Below, one piece after another: positions 35,303 through 42,945 of a stretch of 64,000 nt of DNA (position 1 is its first letter; each line of letters opens with the position of its first letter). The notes beneath the pieces are model-generated. The model made no database searches, was not told where the DNA came from, and worked only from the letters and a program-made list of their open reading frames with translations. The DNA comes from Alphaproteobacteria bacterium (GTDB lineage: Bacteria; Pseudomonadota; Alphaproteobacteria; Micropepsales; Micropepsaceae), in NCBI GenBank assembly GCA_025350465.1, contig JANXXU010000048.1, positions 62,001-126,000 on the forward strand, read 5' to 3'. The translations under genes and the position numbers were made by a program.

Positions 35303-35842
35303 ATGAATGCATTGACGCGTGCGACCGCCATCGTTGCGGCGGCTTTCGGCCTTCTGGCCATGTCGCTCCTGACAACCGACAGCAGAGCCGCCGACCCGGC
35401 GCCGGCAGCGAGTGCGGACGGCAAAGCCAGCGGGACGCTCACGGTGAACGGCAAGACCACCAAGGTCGCCTTCGCCTATGCGCGCAGCGTGCCGGGCTTC
35501 TTCGACAAGAACACGAAGGATGTCGAGGTGATCTTGAGCGACGTGGCCTTGGACGCCAAGGCGCTGGGCGATGAATTCGTTCGCATCGATATGGCGAAGA
35601 ACGGCAAGCTCCACGCCTTTGAGATCACCATCGATGCGTCGGGCGCGCCGATCTCGACCTCGTGGCGCCACGACGGCTTCAAAGGCCCGACGCCCAGCGG
35701 CCTCTCAAGCGCCGACGTGTTCACGAAGAAGGTTTTCGACGGCAAGATCGTGGACGGCAGCTACAAAAGCGCGGCGGGCGACGAGTTCTTCGGCAACACG
35801 TACGCCTTTGACGTGACGTTCCGGGCGGCCGTGGCGCATTAA
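35303..35842 (+). CDS. Secreted hypothetical protein (179 aa)
   Basis: A signal peptide (1-29, ending SRAAD) precedes a beta-rich domain of about 140 residues beginning GTLTVNGKTTKVAFAYARSVPGFFDKN. Strong SD-like CGAGGAG lies ahead of the ATG at 35303. It has no Cys pairs or metal motif that I can identify, and no recognised family; a periplasmic beta-sandwich protein is the best description. It sits between the repeat region behind guaA and a lower-GC secreted protein gene. Confidence 0.68.
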   Translation: MNALTRATAIVAAAFGLLAMSLLTTDSRAADPAPAASADGKASGTLTVNGKTTKVAFAYARSVPGFFDKNTKDVEVILSDVALDAKALGDEFVRIDMAKNGKLHAFEITIDASGAPISTSWRHDGFKGPTPSGLSSADVFTKKVFDGKIVDGSYKSAAGDEFFGNTYAFDVTFRAAVAH

Positions 35843-35903
35843 CCGATGACGGATGGCGCGTCCCACATTGGATTGCGTGGTAGGAGTGTTTGGGAGTAGG
35901 GCC

Positions 35904-36617
35904 ATGCTACGACCAACGCTTCCGTCGTTGCTTGTCGTCGTAACCCTATCCCTCTTCAGTCACTGCATCGTCGCGGCTTCACCAGCGCAATCCTTGCCGC
36001 AGAAAACTGTGAGCGGGAGTGACGCTGGTAGCGTCTATTTCTCGGACTATAAGCCGAGAGAGCCAAAACGCTTAAACGACCTACCCCCGCTGATAAGGCG
36101 TAAGCTTCATGCCCACTTGGTCGAGAGATTGGGAGCTGGGTTTGCGTCGCGGCTCACGCTCAAGGGCGGTCAGATCGTAGACGTCGCCGAGTTCTATAGG
36201 GTCGAGTCTGGGGCTCATGACTACAAGTGGAAAATTTTCTCATACAACTTATTCTTCGCGTTTTCGATGCACGAAAAAGGTATCTCTGAATACTTGTCAG
36301 GAATCTGGTTGGATCAAAATGGGGATGTCATACAGGAAATTTCTTTGCCGCCAATCCGGCGCTTCCCGCTCAAGCAGGAATTCATTTCGCTAAGACAGGC
36401 ATACGACACGGCAGCAAATTTGGGTTTCGACATCAGAAGGACAACTGCTGAACTGCGTTACGACGGAAATATTCAATCCATCGTATATCACCTGCAACAG
36501 CCGACCCGCTCGTTCACGGCGGGCAGCTTCACGTACGGCGTTAGGTACAGATTTATCGACATTGACGCGCACTCCGGACGGGTCCTAAGGATCAAGAGTG
36601 AAGATTGGTACGAGTAG
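35904..36617 (+). CDS. Secreted hypothetical protein (237 aa), lower GC than surroundings
   Basis: A signal peptide (1-24) precedes a soluble protein rich in aromatic residues (DYKWKIFSYNLFFAFSMH, YGVRYRFIDIDAHSGRVL). The C-terminal part may be a PepSY-like beta unit, but I would not assert it. Base composition and codon choice (frequent AAA, TAT, AGG, TTG) differ visibly from its GC-rich neighbours, which suggests recent transfer. The ATG at 35904 is chosen because it starts the signal peptide directly. No family is recognised. Confidence 0.6.
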   Translation: MLRPTLPSLLVVVTLSLFSHCIVAASPAQSLPQKTVSGSDAGSVYFSDYKPREPKRLNDLPPLIRRKLHAHLVERLGAGFASRLTLKGGQIVDVAEFYRVESGAHDYKWKIFSYNLFFAFSMHEKGISEYLSGIWLDQNGDVIQEISLPPIRRFPLKQEFISLRQAYDTAANLGFDIRRTTAELRYDGNIQSIVYHLQQPTRSFTAGSFTYGVRYRFIDIDAHSGRVLRIKSEDWYE

Positions 36618-37026
36618 AGTCGCGCCACACTTCTAGCGCTGCTTCGGCTGCAGGTATTGTGAATGGGTATGCTGTCCCTCATTCTGGCTCCCAATTTTGC
36701 TCTGACCCCAATTCCCAATGTGCTGACCGTTGAATTCACGGTCCTGGGCATAATTCCCTGTCACTTTTTGTAGGTGGGGAATGGGTATCCTGTCGCGGTA
36801 CTAAGTTAAATTTAGTGCGTGCACTCTGGGACTGTCGAGGAAGCGGTTGGTTCCTTCGGAACGGTCCGCGAGCCGGTTCGTTGTTCGAGACGCGCATCCT
36901 TCCGGAGCATGAAAGGCCCAGCCAGGAATGCAGGGACAGCACACCTATTGCAGCAGCTTTTGCTGCTTCAGGCTGCGGGCATCGTGAATAGGTATGCTGT
37001 CGCCTCGTTCTGCAATTTCTGCGTTG
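36618..37026. repeat. Cluster of decayed dispersed repeats (consensus GAATRGGTATGCTGTC)
   Basis: This gene-free stretch holds four copies: 36661-36680 (plus), 36779-36796 (plus), 36933-36950 (minus) and 36986-37004 (plus). The first and last copies share about 25 further bases on the left (GCTGCTTC, GGCTGC, GTGAAT). More copies occur at 37475-37494 (minus), 37515-37532 (plus, partial) and 39163-39185 (diverged). The pattern is that of an old, mobilised non-coding repeat family. Confidence 0.7.
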
Positions 37027-37437
37027 CTAAAGCCAGGAGCCGGAGACGGCCATGCCGGCGACGAACGCCGCGCGGTGGAAGAATGTCAAGTTGACCGCGG
37101 CCATCGCCACGGTGACGACGCGCAGGTCCGGCAAGCGCCACACCAAGACGATCGTCAACGCCCAATAAAGCGGAACGGCGAGGTCGAAGGGCAGCGAGAG
37201 CCACAACGGTATGTCGTGCGGCTTCCCCGAAAAGAACGCAGCGCCCAAGAGTTCCAGCGCGATCCATATCGCTGGTAGCAACAGCAACAACGCGTAGTGC
37301 CGCCACGGGGCGCGCGGCGCGCAGGCGGCGAGCACCGCAGGCAGCGCGAGCCACGCGATCTCGCTCGCATGCAAATGCTGCATCGACAGCCGCACAATGC
37401 CGATGAAATTCGAGAGGAGGGTCGGTGTGTCGGTCAT
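37027..37437 (-). CDS. Membrane protein (136 aa), four helices
   Basis: The product has about four hydrophobic helices (residues about 24-42, 47-67, 77-97, 105-130) with short loops and no recognisable motif. It starts at the ATG at 37437, which lies 38 bases from a copy of the dispersed repeat. Codon use matches the host more than the preceding lower-GC gene does. It may belong to a family of small integral membrane proteins without known function. Confidence 0.55.
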   Translation of the reverse strand: MTDTPTLLSNFIGIVRLSMQHLHASEIAWLALPAVLAACAPRAPWRHYALLLLLPAIWIALELLGAAFFSGKPHDIPLWLSLPFDLAVPLYWALTIVLVWRLPDLRVVTVAMAAVNLTFFHRAAFVAGMAVSGSWL

Positions 37438-37474
37438 GTCCGGTTCCGCGTGCGGCTACATTAAATGGGATAGG

Positions 37475-37532
37475 GTGGCAGCATACCTATTTCCGTTCGC
37501 CGCGCGCCCTGTAACACGTATGCTGTCACTCC
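37475..37532. repeat. Two further copies of the GAATRGGTATGCTGTC repeat, facing each other
   Basis: A minus-orientation copy (complement GGAAATAGGTATGCTGCCAC, 37475-37494) and a partial plus copy (CACGTATGCTGTCACTCC, 37515-37532) lie between the small membrane protein gene and the MmcQ/YjbR gene. They belong to the family at 36618-37026. Confidence 0.6.
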
Positions 37533-37554
37533 ATTCCGACCAAGCGCCGCTCAT

Positions 37555-37968
37555 TCAAGGCGAAGTCACGCCAAGCCCCAACGCGATCCGCTTCTTCTTC
37601 GACAGCCCCTGCGCGACGATGACGTGCGATCGGCGAATGTAGTCGCGCAGCGCCGCGTTGGACAATCCAGGGCGCGCGAAGTGCTGAATCCACTTCATGC
37701 CGCGTGACGCAAGATAGGGCGCGGGGCGCAAGCCTGGCTGCGCCTTGAGCATTTCGTATGAAATGTCGCTGACCTTGAACGTGAAGCTCGGCGCGTCATC
37801 TTGCCAGCCGCCGATCGCGAACACCTTGCCGCCGACTTTCCAAACATGCGATCCGCCCCACTGGACCACATAGGTGGTGGCGGGAAGCGCCCGGCAGAAC
37901 GCATTGAATTCGTCGTAGGTCACACGCTTGGTCCGACTAGCCAGCCAACGCCACACTGTGTACCTCAT
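37555..37968 (-). CDS. MmcQ/YjbR-family protein
   Basis: A 137-residue protein with the MmcQ/YjbR pattern: helix YDEFNAFCRALPATTY, strand segments VWKVGGKVFAIGGW and SFTFKVSDISYEML, and the tail helix LRDYIRRSHVIVAQGLSKKKRIALGL. The fold is a double-wing with a basic surface and is often annotated as DNA-binding, although function is unproven. The first 15 residues are unlike the family; a GTG at 37923 may be the true start, but it lacks a clear ribosome-binding site. Confidence 0.82.
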   Translation of the reverse strand: MRYTVWRWLASRTKRVTYDEFNAFCRALPATTYVVQWGGSHVWKVGGKVFAIGGWQDDAPSFTFKVSDISYEMLKAQPGLRPAPYLASRGMKWIQHFARPGLSNAALRDYIRRSHVIVAQGLSKKKRIALGLGVTSP

Positions 37969-37992
37969 CGGCGGCGACGACGACGAGATACA

Positions 37993-38418
37993 TCAGGCGA
38001 TTTGCTCGAAGCCTCGTTCTTGCATTGTGGCGGCGTTTTCGTGGCCCCAGCGATATAGTTTTGCGGTGGGCAAAAGGTCTCGCAGTCCGTGCGAGAGGTG
38101 ATCGAACTCCATGTCGGTCACAAAGTCATCGTCGATGAACGCGACCACCTTGAGATCGCCGTCGATGTCTTGCCTCAGCCAGCAGCGCTCGATCGTGAGA
38201 CCGAAGTCGAGATTTTCCACCCATTCCTTCCACCGGTGGATCAATGGAACCACCCGCTTGTTTAGCCAATGGCGGGCGTCGCTCTCATTGTGGAACTTGG
38301 CTGTCTCTCCGGAGCGCGTTTGCGGGTGCGTCGGGTGGGCGACGACAACGCGATATTCCGCGCGATACGCCCCGGCGGCATCGCAATATATGTGGGGGAA
38401 AAGCTGCTCGGTGGCCAT
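37993..38418 (-). CDS. Hypothetical protein (141 aa)
   Basis: A soluble protein without signal peptide. It begins MATEQLFPHIYCDAAGAY and contains an aromatic/acidic middle (KEWVENLDFGLTIERCWL, DDDFVTDMEFDHLSHGLRDLL). I recognise no family. The ATG at 38418 is preferred over 38445 because GGATG lies upstream. It is 25 bases behind the MmcQ/YjbR gene start on the same strand and could share a transcript. Confidence 0.5.
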   Translation of the reverse strand: MATEQLFPHIYCDAAGAYRAEYRVVVAHPTHPQTRSGETAKFHNESDARHWLNKRVVPLIHRWKEWVENLDFGLTIERCWLRQDIDGDLKVVAFIDDDFVTDMEFDHLSHGLRDLLPTAKLYRWGHENAATMQERGFEQIA

Positions 38419-38622
38419 TGGTGTACATCCGCTGTTGCAAATCACTGCGAATCATTGGAATCGCATGAGTCGCGCAAAGCTAGATTGATATTTAGAAATC
38501 TTTAGGGATTGCGAATGACTGATTCGCAACGAGGGATTCCAGAGCGCGGTGCGTACACGCGCCGCGCGCAACACTGATTATTGCCGGCGGCGCTTCAGCA
38601 CGGGCGTCAGGATCGATGCGGG

Positions 38623-39102
38623 TCATGCGTCGCCAAGCGGGCGGTCGAGCGCGACTTCGCGCATGGTCGTCGCGGCGAGGACGGCGAGCGCGTTGTCTTG
38701 GTGGAAACGGGTCAGCACGAAATGCGTGCGTCCGCGCTGGGTCTCGCGCCGGCTGTCGATGGTGAAGCGCGGACCGACGATCGGCAGGAAGTAGTCGACG
38801 TGCATGCTCGTCGTCGCCAACCAGCCAAGGTTTTTCTTCGCGGCGCGATCCGCGCGCGATCGCACGGTGAAGAGCGCGACGAGATCGACATAGGTCGGCG
38901 TGAAGCCGCCGAAGAGTTGTCCGCGCGGATTGCGCACCTGGGCCGGCAAATGCGCCGAGACGCGCAAGTGCCCGTCGCCTTCTTCAAGAACCTCCCACGA
39001 CCACGCTTCGAGAAAATCGCCGGCCGGATGGCCGCGTCCGATGAGACGGCCCGGCTCTGTTGTGACCCACGGGCGGGCGATGGGTTCGTCTTTATGAGGC
39101 AC
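38623..39102 (-). CDS. PaaI-type hotdog thioesterase
   Basis: A 159-residue hotdog-fold protein. The active region PRGQLFGGFTPTYVDLVALFTV fits the PaaI pattern, in which a helix starting after GG carries an acidic residue (D in TYVDLVA). TTSMHVDYFLPIVG and GRTHFVLTRFHQDNALAVLAATTM are the expected strands. Such enzymes hydrolyse acyl-CoA esters, often aromatic ones. The start MPHKDEPIARPWV is the only reasonable one. It lies on the opposite strand to the orphan antitoxin gene. Confidence 0.83.
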   Translation of the reverse strand: MPHKDEPIARPWVTTEPGRLIGRGHPAGDFLEAWSWEVLEEGDGHLRVSAHLPAQVRNPRGQLFGGFTPTYVDLVALFTVRSRADRAAKKNLGWLATTSMHVDYFLPIVGPRFTIDSRRETQRGRTHFVLTRFHQDNALAVLAATTMREVALDRPLGDA

Positions 39103-39162
39103 TGAGGGCTCCTGATTGCGATGGCATTTGAGAAACAGCGTACTGTTCCGGCTCGTTGATTG

Positions 39163-39185
39163 AGAATAGATATCCTATCCCGTGA
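39163..39185 (+). repeat. Diverged copy of the dispersed repeat, next to the higB scar
   Basis: GAATAGATATCCTATCCC resembles the GAATRGGTATGCTGTC family found at 36.6-37.5 kb. It lies directly upstream of the last codons of a HigB-like toxin gene. Confidence 0.45.
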
Positions 39186-39199
39186 CTTTGAGCTCAACC

Positions 39200-39214
39200 G
39201 TCGATTATCATTGA
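39200..39214 (+). pseudogene. C-terminal scar of a higB toxin gene
   Basis: The frame encodes VDYH and a stop at 39212-39214, 23 bases before the higA start. RelE/HigB-type toxins typically end in a (V/E)DYH sequence directly upstream of higA. Upstream in this frame a stop occurs within the repeat copy, so nothing else of the roughly 92-residue toxin remains. Confidence 0.5.
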
Positions 39215-39237
39215 ACCGGTGAAGGCAAGGAGCCTCC

Positions 39238-39552
39238 ATGCGCCAACTCCACAACCCGCATCCCGGTGAGATTCTGGTCACGGAATTCCTCGAGGAATTG
39301 GGCTTGAGCCAGAATGGTTTGGCGCATGCGCTCGGCGTGCCGCCGAACCGCATTCACGCCATCGTCAAGGGCACGCGCGACGTTACGGCCGACACCGATT
39401 TGCGGCTGTGCCGGTTCTTTGGCTTGAGCGAGGGATATTTCCTGCGGCTGCAGAACGCCTTCGATACGCTGGAGGCGAAGCGCAAAATCGCGCCGGTGCT
39501 GGCGAAAATCAGACCGCTTGCGAAGCCCGCGCGTCAGGTCGCGGCGGAATAG
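39238..39552 (+). CDS. higA: HigA-family antitoxin (orphan)
   Basis: A 104-residue HTH protein with the HigA addiction-module pattern: NPHPGEILVTEFLEELGLSQNGLAHALGVPPNRIHAIVKGTRDVTADTDLRLCRFFGLSEGYFLRLQ (residues about 6-72). AAGGAG stands at good distance before the ATG. HigA binds and neutralises the HigB mRNA-cutting toxin and represses its own operon. Here the toxin gene is reduced to a few codons, so the antitoxin is alone. It may persist as a regulator or protect against related toxins (inference). Confidence 0.9.
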   Translation: MRQLHNPHPGEILVTEFLEELGLSQNGLAHALGVPPNRIHAIVKGTRDVTADTDLRLCRFFGLSEGYFLRLQNAFDTLEAKRKIAPVLAKIRPLAKPARQVAAE

Positions 39553-39562
39553 ACTCACAAAA

Positions 39563-39579
39563 GCGGGCGGGACGCCCGC
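39563..39579. repeat. GCGGGCG-GGA-CGCCCGC hairpin, dispersed-repeat-like
   Basis: A 7-bp stem with a GGA loop within AAAAGCGGGCGGGACGCCCG and GCTCCCAGGG. This string resembles a widespread palindromic repeat in GC-rich genomes. It lies between convergent higA and DUF1801-type genes and may also act as a weak terminator. Confidence 0.5.
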
Positions 39580-39603
39580 GCTCCCAGGGCGACCTGCTGC
39601 AAT

Positions 39604-39999
39604 TTACTCTCGCAGCCGCGTCTTCACGTCCGCGTATGACTCCTGGATGAGCGCGCCAAGCGCTTTGAAATCGAGCGCCGCGCCGGCCCTGATTTTCACA
39701 TGGCGCATGCGCTTGCCGTTTCCTTCGAGCAGACGCGCGGGATCTTTCAGCTCCGCGCCGAGGAAGAAGCCGACGCTTGCGTGCGCCTTGAATACGTTGA
39801 CGTAAGCGAACGGAACGTCCTTCACGCAGACGACCGGACAACCGTCGTGCATCATCTCCAGCACGTCGAAGCCGCACGCCCGCAGCCGCGCAAACCACGC
39901 GCGCGCAATCGCGCCCAGCTCGCCTGACTGTTCGCTCAGCCAGGCTTCGACAGCGGGATCACGTCTTAGCCCCAAAGACAACCGGAACAACTTGTCCAT
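39604..39999 (-). CDS. DUF1801-type (YdhG-like) protein
   Basis: A 131-residue protein. The pattern CPVVCVKDVPFAYVNVFKAHASVGFFLGAEL and GKRMRHVKIRAG fits the DUF1801 fold, a small alpha/beta domain without proven function. The N-terminal helix region (AVEAWLSEQSGELGAIARAWFARL) is typical. Start at 39999 is the only good ATG. It is convergent with higA and followed by the GNAT gene in the same orientation, 51 bases upstream. Confidence 0.72.
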   Translation of the reverse strand: MDKLFRLSLGLRRDPAVEAWLSEQSGELGAIARAWFARLRACGFDVLEMMHDGCPVVCVKDVPFAYVNVFKAHASVGFFLGAELKDPARLLEGNGKRMRHVKIRAGAALDFKALGALIQESYADVKTRLRE

Positions 40000-40050
40000 G
40001 CCGTCAGATTACCGCGATGGCCGCCCTGCCTAAAAGGTGGTGTGGCCGGC

Positions 40051-40731
40051 TTATTCGTGGCGTAGCACCGTCACCACCACATGCCGCCGCAACTTGAAGC
40101 CTAACGCCTCATACACGCTGATCGCCGCTGCATTGCTGGCATACGCGTGGAGGAAGGACGTTTCGCCGCGCGCCAAAATGTCGGTCGCGACTTTGTGCGA
40201 GAGGAGCGCGGCTAGACCTCGGCCGCGCAAGTCGGGGTGGGTGCAGACGCCGCTCACCTCCGTGAAGCCGTCGAGCTTCATGCGCTCGCCGGCCATGGCG
40301 ACGAGCTTGCCCGCTTCCTTCACGCCACAGAACGTCCCGAGCAGATGGGTGCGGGCGAGGAAGGGGCCGGGCTTGGTCAGCGTCGCGAGCGCCAGCATCT
40401 CGGGTGCGTCGGCTTCGCTCAGGGGCTGGATCGGCGCGGACGCAGGCGGTCGCACGAGTTTGTCGAGCACCATTTGCACGCCCACCGCCGTCAGCTCGAC
40501 CGCGGTGCCTGGCGGGCGAGGACTTTCGTCCGCTTGCAGCAAGATCACGTAGCCGTCAGCGGGCACCAGCTTTGCCAGCGCCTGCATGCTCTCTGCACTG
40601 TCGTCGCGCGCGGCGGCAAAGGGGGCGACGTCTGGCGCGAAGCGCAGCGCGCGCTCATCGCCCACGGCAAATGCAGACTGACGCGTGCGCAAGGCACGCC
40701 AGATCGGGCGGTCAAGGAGATGGGCGCTCAT
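40051..40731 (-). CDS. GNAT-family acetyltransferase (FR47-like)
   Basis: A 226-residue protein with the catalytic half at the C terminus: strand GKLVAMAGERM, motif A VSGVCTHPDLRGRGLAALLSHKVATDIL (acetyl-CoA loop RGRGLA), and motif B LHAYASNAAAISVYEALGFKLRRHVVVTVL. The N-terminal half is a degenerate GNAT-like region, as in FR47-type proteins. Its start overlaps the MarR gene stop by four bases, so the two form an operon, and the MarR protein probably controls it. The substrate is unknown. Confidence 0.85.
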   Translation of the reverse strand: MSAHLLDRPIWRALRTRQSAFAVGDERALRFAPDVAPFAAARDDSAESMQALAKLVPADGYVILLQADESPRPPGTAVELTAVGVQMVLDKLVRPPASAPIQPLSEADAPEMLALATLTKPGPFLARTHLLGTFCGVKEAGKLVAMAGERMKLDGFTEVSGVCTHPDLRGRGLAALLSHKVATDILARGETSFLHAYASNAAAISVYEALGFKLRRHVVVTVLRHE

Positions 40732-41270
40732 CGTGCGGCTCCGGCGCGGCGGGCATGGGGCGTCGCCTTGCGCGGCGAAGGGCGGCGCGTGTTGTGGCTC
40801 GCGGCGCGTTGATCGAGCGGCTTCTCAGCCAATCCGTCTTCGATAGCCGCAAGCTGCGTGAGCAGCGGGCCGGAGAGGCCGGCGCACAGTTCGGTCACCG
40901 CGGCTTCGATATGCGGCCACACTTCGCGCTTCGAAAACGCTATCGCTTGCCGTCCGGCCGCCGTGAGCGCCACCGTTTTTTGCCGCTGGTCGCGGCCGAC
41001 GCGGGTGATGTCGACGAGGCCCATCTCGACCAAGCGGATCACATTGCGCGTGACACCGGGCTGACTGACGCCGAGCGCTTCGACCAATTCGCCGACCATC
41101 AGCGGGCCGTTCCGGTCGATGGCCGCGAGCAGGGGGTACTGCGCGGGCTGGATCGCCAGGCCCGATTTCTCGATGAAGCGCTGCACATCGGCCTGCAGGC
41201 GCTCACCCAGACGCTTGAGCCGGCTGCCCAAGCACAAATAGCCCATCTTCCGGATGATATCTTCGGGCAT
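40728..41270 (-). CDS. MarR-family transcriptional regulator
   Basis: A 180-residue winged-helix regulator. The HTH (about 45-110) reads QPAQYPLLAAIDRNGPLMVGELVEALGVSQPGVTRNVIRLVEMGLVDITRVGRDQRQKTVALT, a standard MarR core. A basic C-terminal tail (150-180) is atypical. The ATG at 41270 is chosen because GAGG stands at suitable distance, unlike 41330. It heads an operon with the GNAT gene. A perfect palindrome (41297-41308) lies 27 bases upstream and would suit autorepression. Confidence 0.88.
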   Translation of the reverse strand: MPEDIIRKMGYLCLGSRLKRLGERLQADVQRFIEKSGLAIQPAQYPLLAAIDRNGPLMVGELVEALGVSQPGVTRNVIRLVEMGLVDITRVGRDQRQKTVALTAAGRQAIAFSKREVWPHIEAAVTELCAGLSGPLLTQLAAIEDGLAEKPLDQRAASHNTRRPSPRKATPHARRAGAAR

Positions 41271-41296
41271 CGCAAACCTCGTCCTCGGAGAGACGC

Positions 41297-41308
41297 ATAA
41301 CATGTTAT
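41297..41308. promoter_or_regulatory. ATAACATGTTAT palindrome upstream of marR-type gene
   Basis: A perfect 12-bp palindrome 27 bases before the regulator's start, followed by a second dyad TGCAT...ATGCA at about 41314-41329. Both are AT-rich islands in GC-rich sequence, as expected for MarR operators. Confidence 0.6.
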
Positions 41309-41368
41309 ATAGCTGCATATGGACATGCAACGGCCGCTATCAAGGGAGCGGCCCGCCTGGTGATCCCA

Positions 41369-41486
41369 CTGTCATCCCCGCGACGGCGGGGATCCAGTCC
41401 CTTCGGAGAGACTCTTTCTTTTCGGAGCTTGTCGCCTCCGTCGGCGCAAATTTCGTACTGGGCCCCCGCCTACGCGGGGGTGACAG
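41369..41486. repeat. REP-like element with hairpins at both ends
   Basis: The ends form an inverted repeat: CTGTCATCCCCGC (41369-41381) against GCGGGGGTGACAG (41474-41486), 12 of 13 matching. Each end is itself a hairpin: CCCCGC-GACG-GCGGGG (41376-41391) and CCCCCGC-CTAC-GCGGGGG (41463-41480). This type of element, carrying a translated APAYAGVT string, is widely dispersed in alphaproteobacterial genomes. It sits between the MarR gene and the phosphodiesterase gene. Confidence 0.75.
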
Positions 41487-41569
41487 TTGCGCCGGCGATG
41501 CAACGGACTATCGAGCGGGAGCACGGGCGCGATAGGATAAGCCGAGAACATAAGAAGGCGGGGGAAGCT

Positions 41570-42853
41570 ATGCGTTATCTGCGGGCATTTTCGGTTGCGT
41601 GCCTGGTGCTGGTCTGCACGCAGCTTGCGGGCGCGGCGGACGCGGCCGAGCGAACGGTCGTCGTGGTCATGTTCGACGGCTTTGCGCCCGCCATGGCCGA
41701 CGCGACGAAGACGCCCAACTTCGATGCGATCAAACGCGAAGGCGCCTGGTCGCGCCACCTCGTTCCCGTTTTCCCGAGCGTCTCGCTGCCCAACCATACC
41801 TCGTTCATCACCGGCTGTTGGCCGGAGCATCACGGCGTCGTCGGGAATGTCTTCTTCGATCCGCAGCGGGGCAGGTACGCCGAAGACGGCGACGCCGATT
41901 GGCAAACCGGCTGCGAGGCGATGTGGCAAGCGGCCGAGCGCCAGGGCGTGCACGCCGCCGCTATCAACTTCGCCGGCCGCTGGTCGAAGGCCAAAGGCGC
42001 GCTCGCGTCCTATGCCAATCCGCCGGCGCCGTGGGACAAGCTGCCCTCGGACGACGCGGTCGTCGCCAAGGCCATCGCGCTCTTGAACGACAACACACCG
42101 TCGCATGCGCGATTGATCTCGCTCTACTTCCAGCAGCCCGACGAGACGGCACATTACTACGGCACGACGGCGCCGGAAACACTGGCGCAAGTGAGGAAGA
42201 ACGACGCGATCGTCGGACGTCTGATGGCGGCGCTCAAGGCGCTGCCGGCGGGGCGTGAAGGAACGCTGATCGTCGGTACCGATCACGGGATGATGGATAT
42301 CGGACCGCTCATCAATATCGGGCGGATCATGAATATGTACGAGATCAAAGGCCGCCAGGCGTCGGACGGCGCCGCGATCTATCTCTATCTCGACAAGGGC
42401 GAGAGCATCGATCGCGTCGAGAAAGCGCTCGGCGAATATTCTTACGCCTTCACGATCTATCGCACCGGTCATTATCCGGCGTATTCGCACCTCGGCAGCG
42501 GCCCGCGGCTCGGCGATCTGATGCTGCTCGCCAAGCCGCCTTATTGGACGGCGCCGCCCGAGCGGTTTCCCGACTATGCCTATTGGATGGGCGTCACGAC
42601 ATTTTGGCCGGCGATCTTTACCCCGCCGTTCGGCGGTATCGTCGCGACGCACGGTTACGATCCCAACATCGTGCAGATGCACGGCATCTTTTACGCGTGG
42701 GGCGCCGGTGTCGCGAGGGCCAAAGAAATTCCGCGCCTCGACATGATCGACATTCACCCGACGGTCATGGCGCTCCTAGGGCTAAAATCCGGCGAGCCGG
42801 TCGACGGGCATGTCGTGGAGGCGGTGCTCGCACCTCAGGTGGGCAGCAAATAG
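41570..42853 (+). CDS. Secreted NPP-type alkaline phosphatase superfamily phosphodiesterase
   Basis: The 427-residue product starts with a signal peptide (1-24, ADAAE). The metal and nucleophile motifs match nucleotide pyrophosphatase/phosphodiesterases: VVVMFDGF (first metal Asp), FPSVSLPNHTSFITGCWPEHHGVVGN (nucleophile region, Ser or Thr before LPNH), then QPDETAHYYG, VGTDHGMMDI and THGYDP supply the remaining metal ligands. It should hydrolyse phosphodiesters or pyrophosphates in the periplasm. The ATG at 41570 excludes in-frame translated repeat element upstream; GGGGGAAG precedes it. A DUF2277 gene follows after 92 bases. Confidence 0.87.
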   Translation: MRYLRAFSVACLVLVCTQLAGAADAAERTVVVVMFDGFAPAMADATKTPNFDAIKREGAWSRHLVPVFPSVSLPNHTSFITGCWPEHHGVVGNVFFDPQRGRYAEDGDADWQTGCEAMWQAAERQGVHAAAINFAGRWSKAKGALASYANPPAPWDKLPSDDAVVAKAIALLNDNTPSHARLISLYFQQPDETAHYYGTTAPETLAQVRKNDAIVGRLMAALKALPAGREGTLIVGTDHGMMDIGPLINIGRIMNMYEIKGRQASDGAAIYLYLDKGESIDRVEKALGEYSYAFTIYRTGHYPAYSHLGSGPRLGDLMLLAKPPYWTAPPERFPDYAYWMGVTTFWPAIFTPPFGGIVATHGYDPNIVQMHGIFYAWGAGVARAKEIPRLDMIDIHPTVMALLGLKSGEPVDGHVVEAVLAPQVGSK

Positions 42854-42945
42854 CGTGCTGGATTCTTCGAGAGCGGGCTTGCCAATCCGAAGGCGGCCGC
42901 CGAAAATTGGCCGGTCGCTGTAAGGCAAAGTGCAAGGTATGAGCC

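Noticed and set aside
41360-41569. N-terminal extension of the phosphodiesterase
   Set aside because: It is the translation of a dispersed repeat element (APAYAGVT text). The signal peptide starts at 41570 with its own ribosome-binding site.
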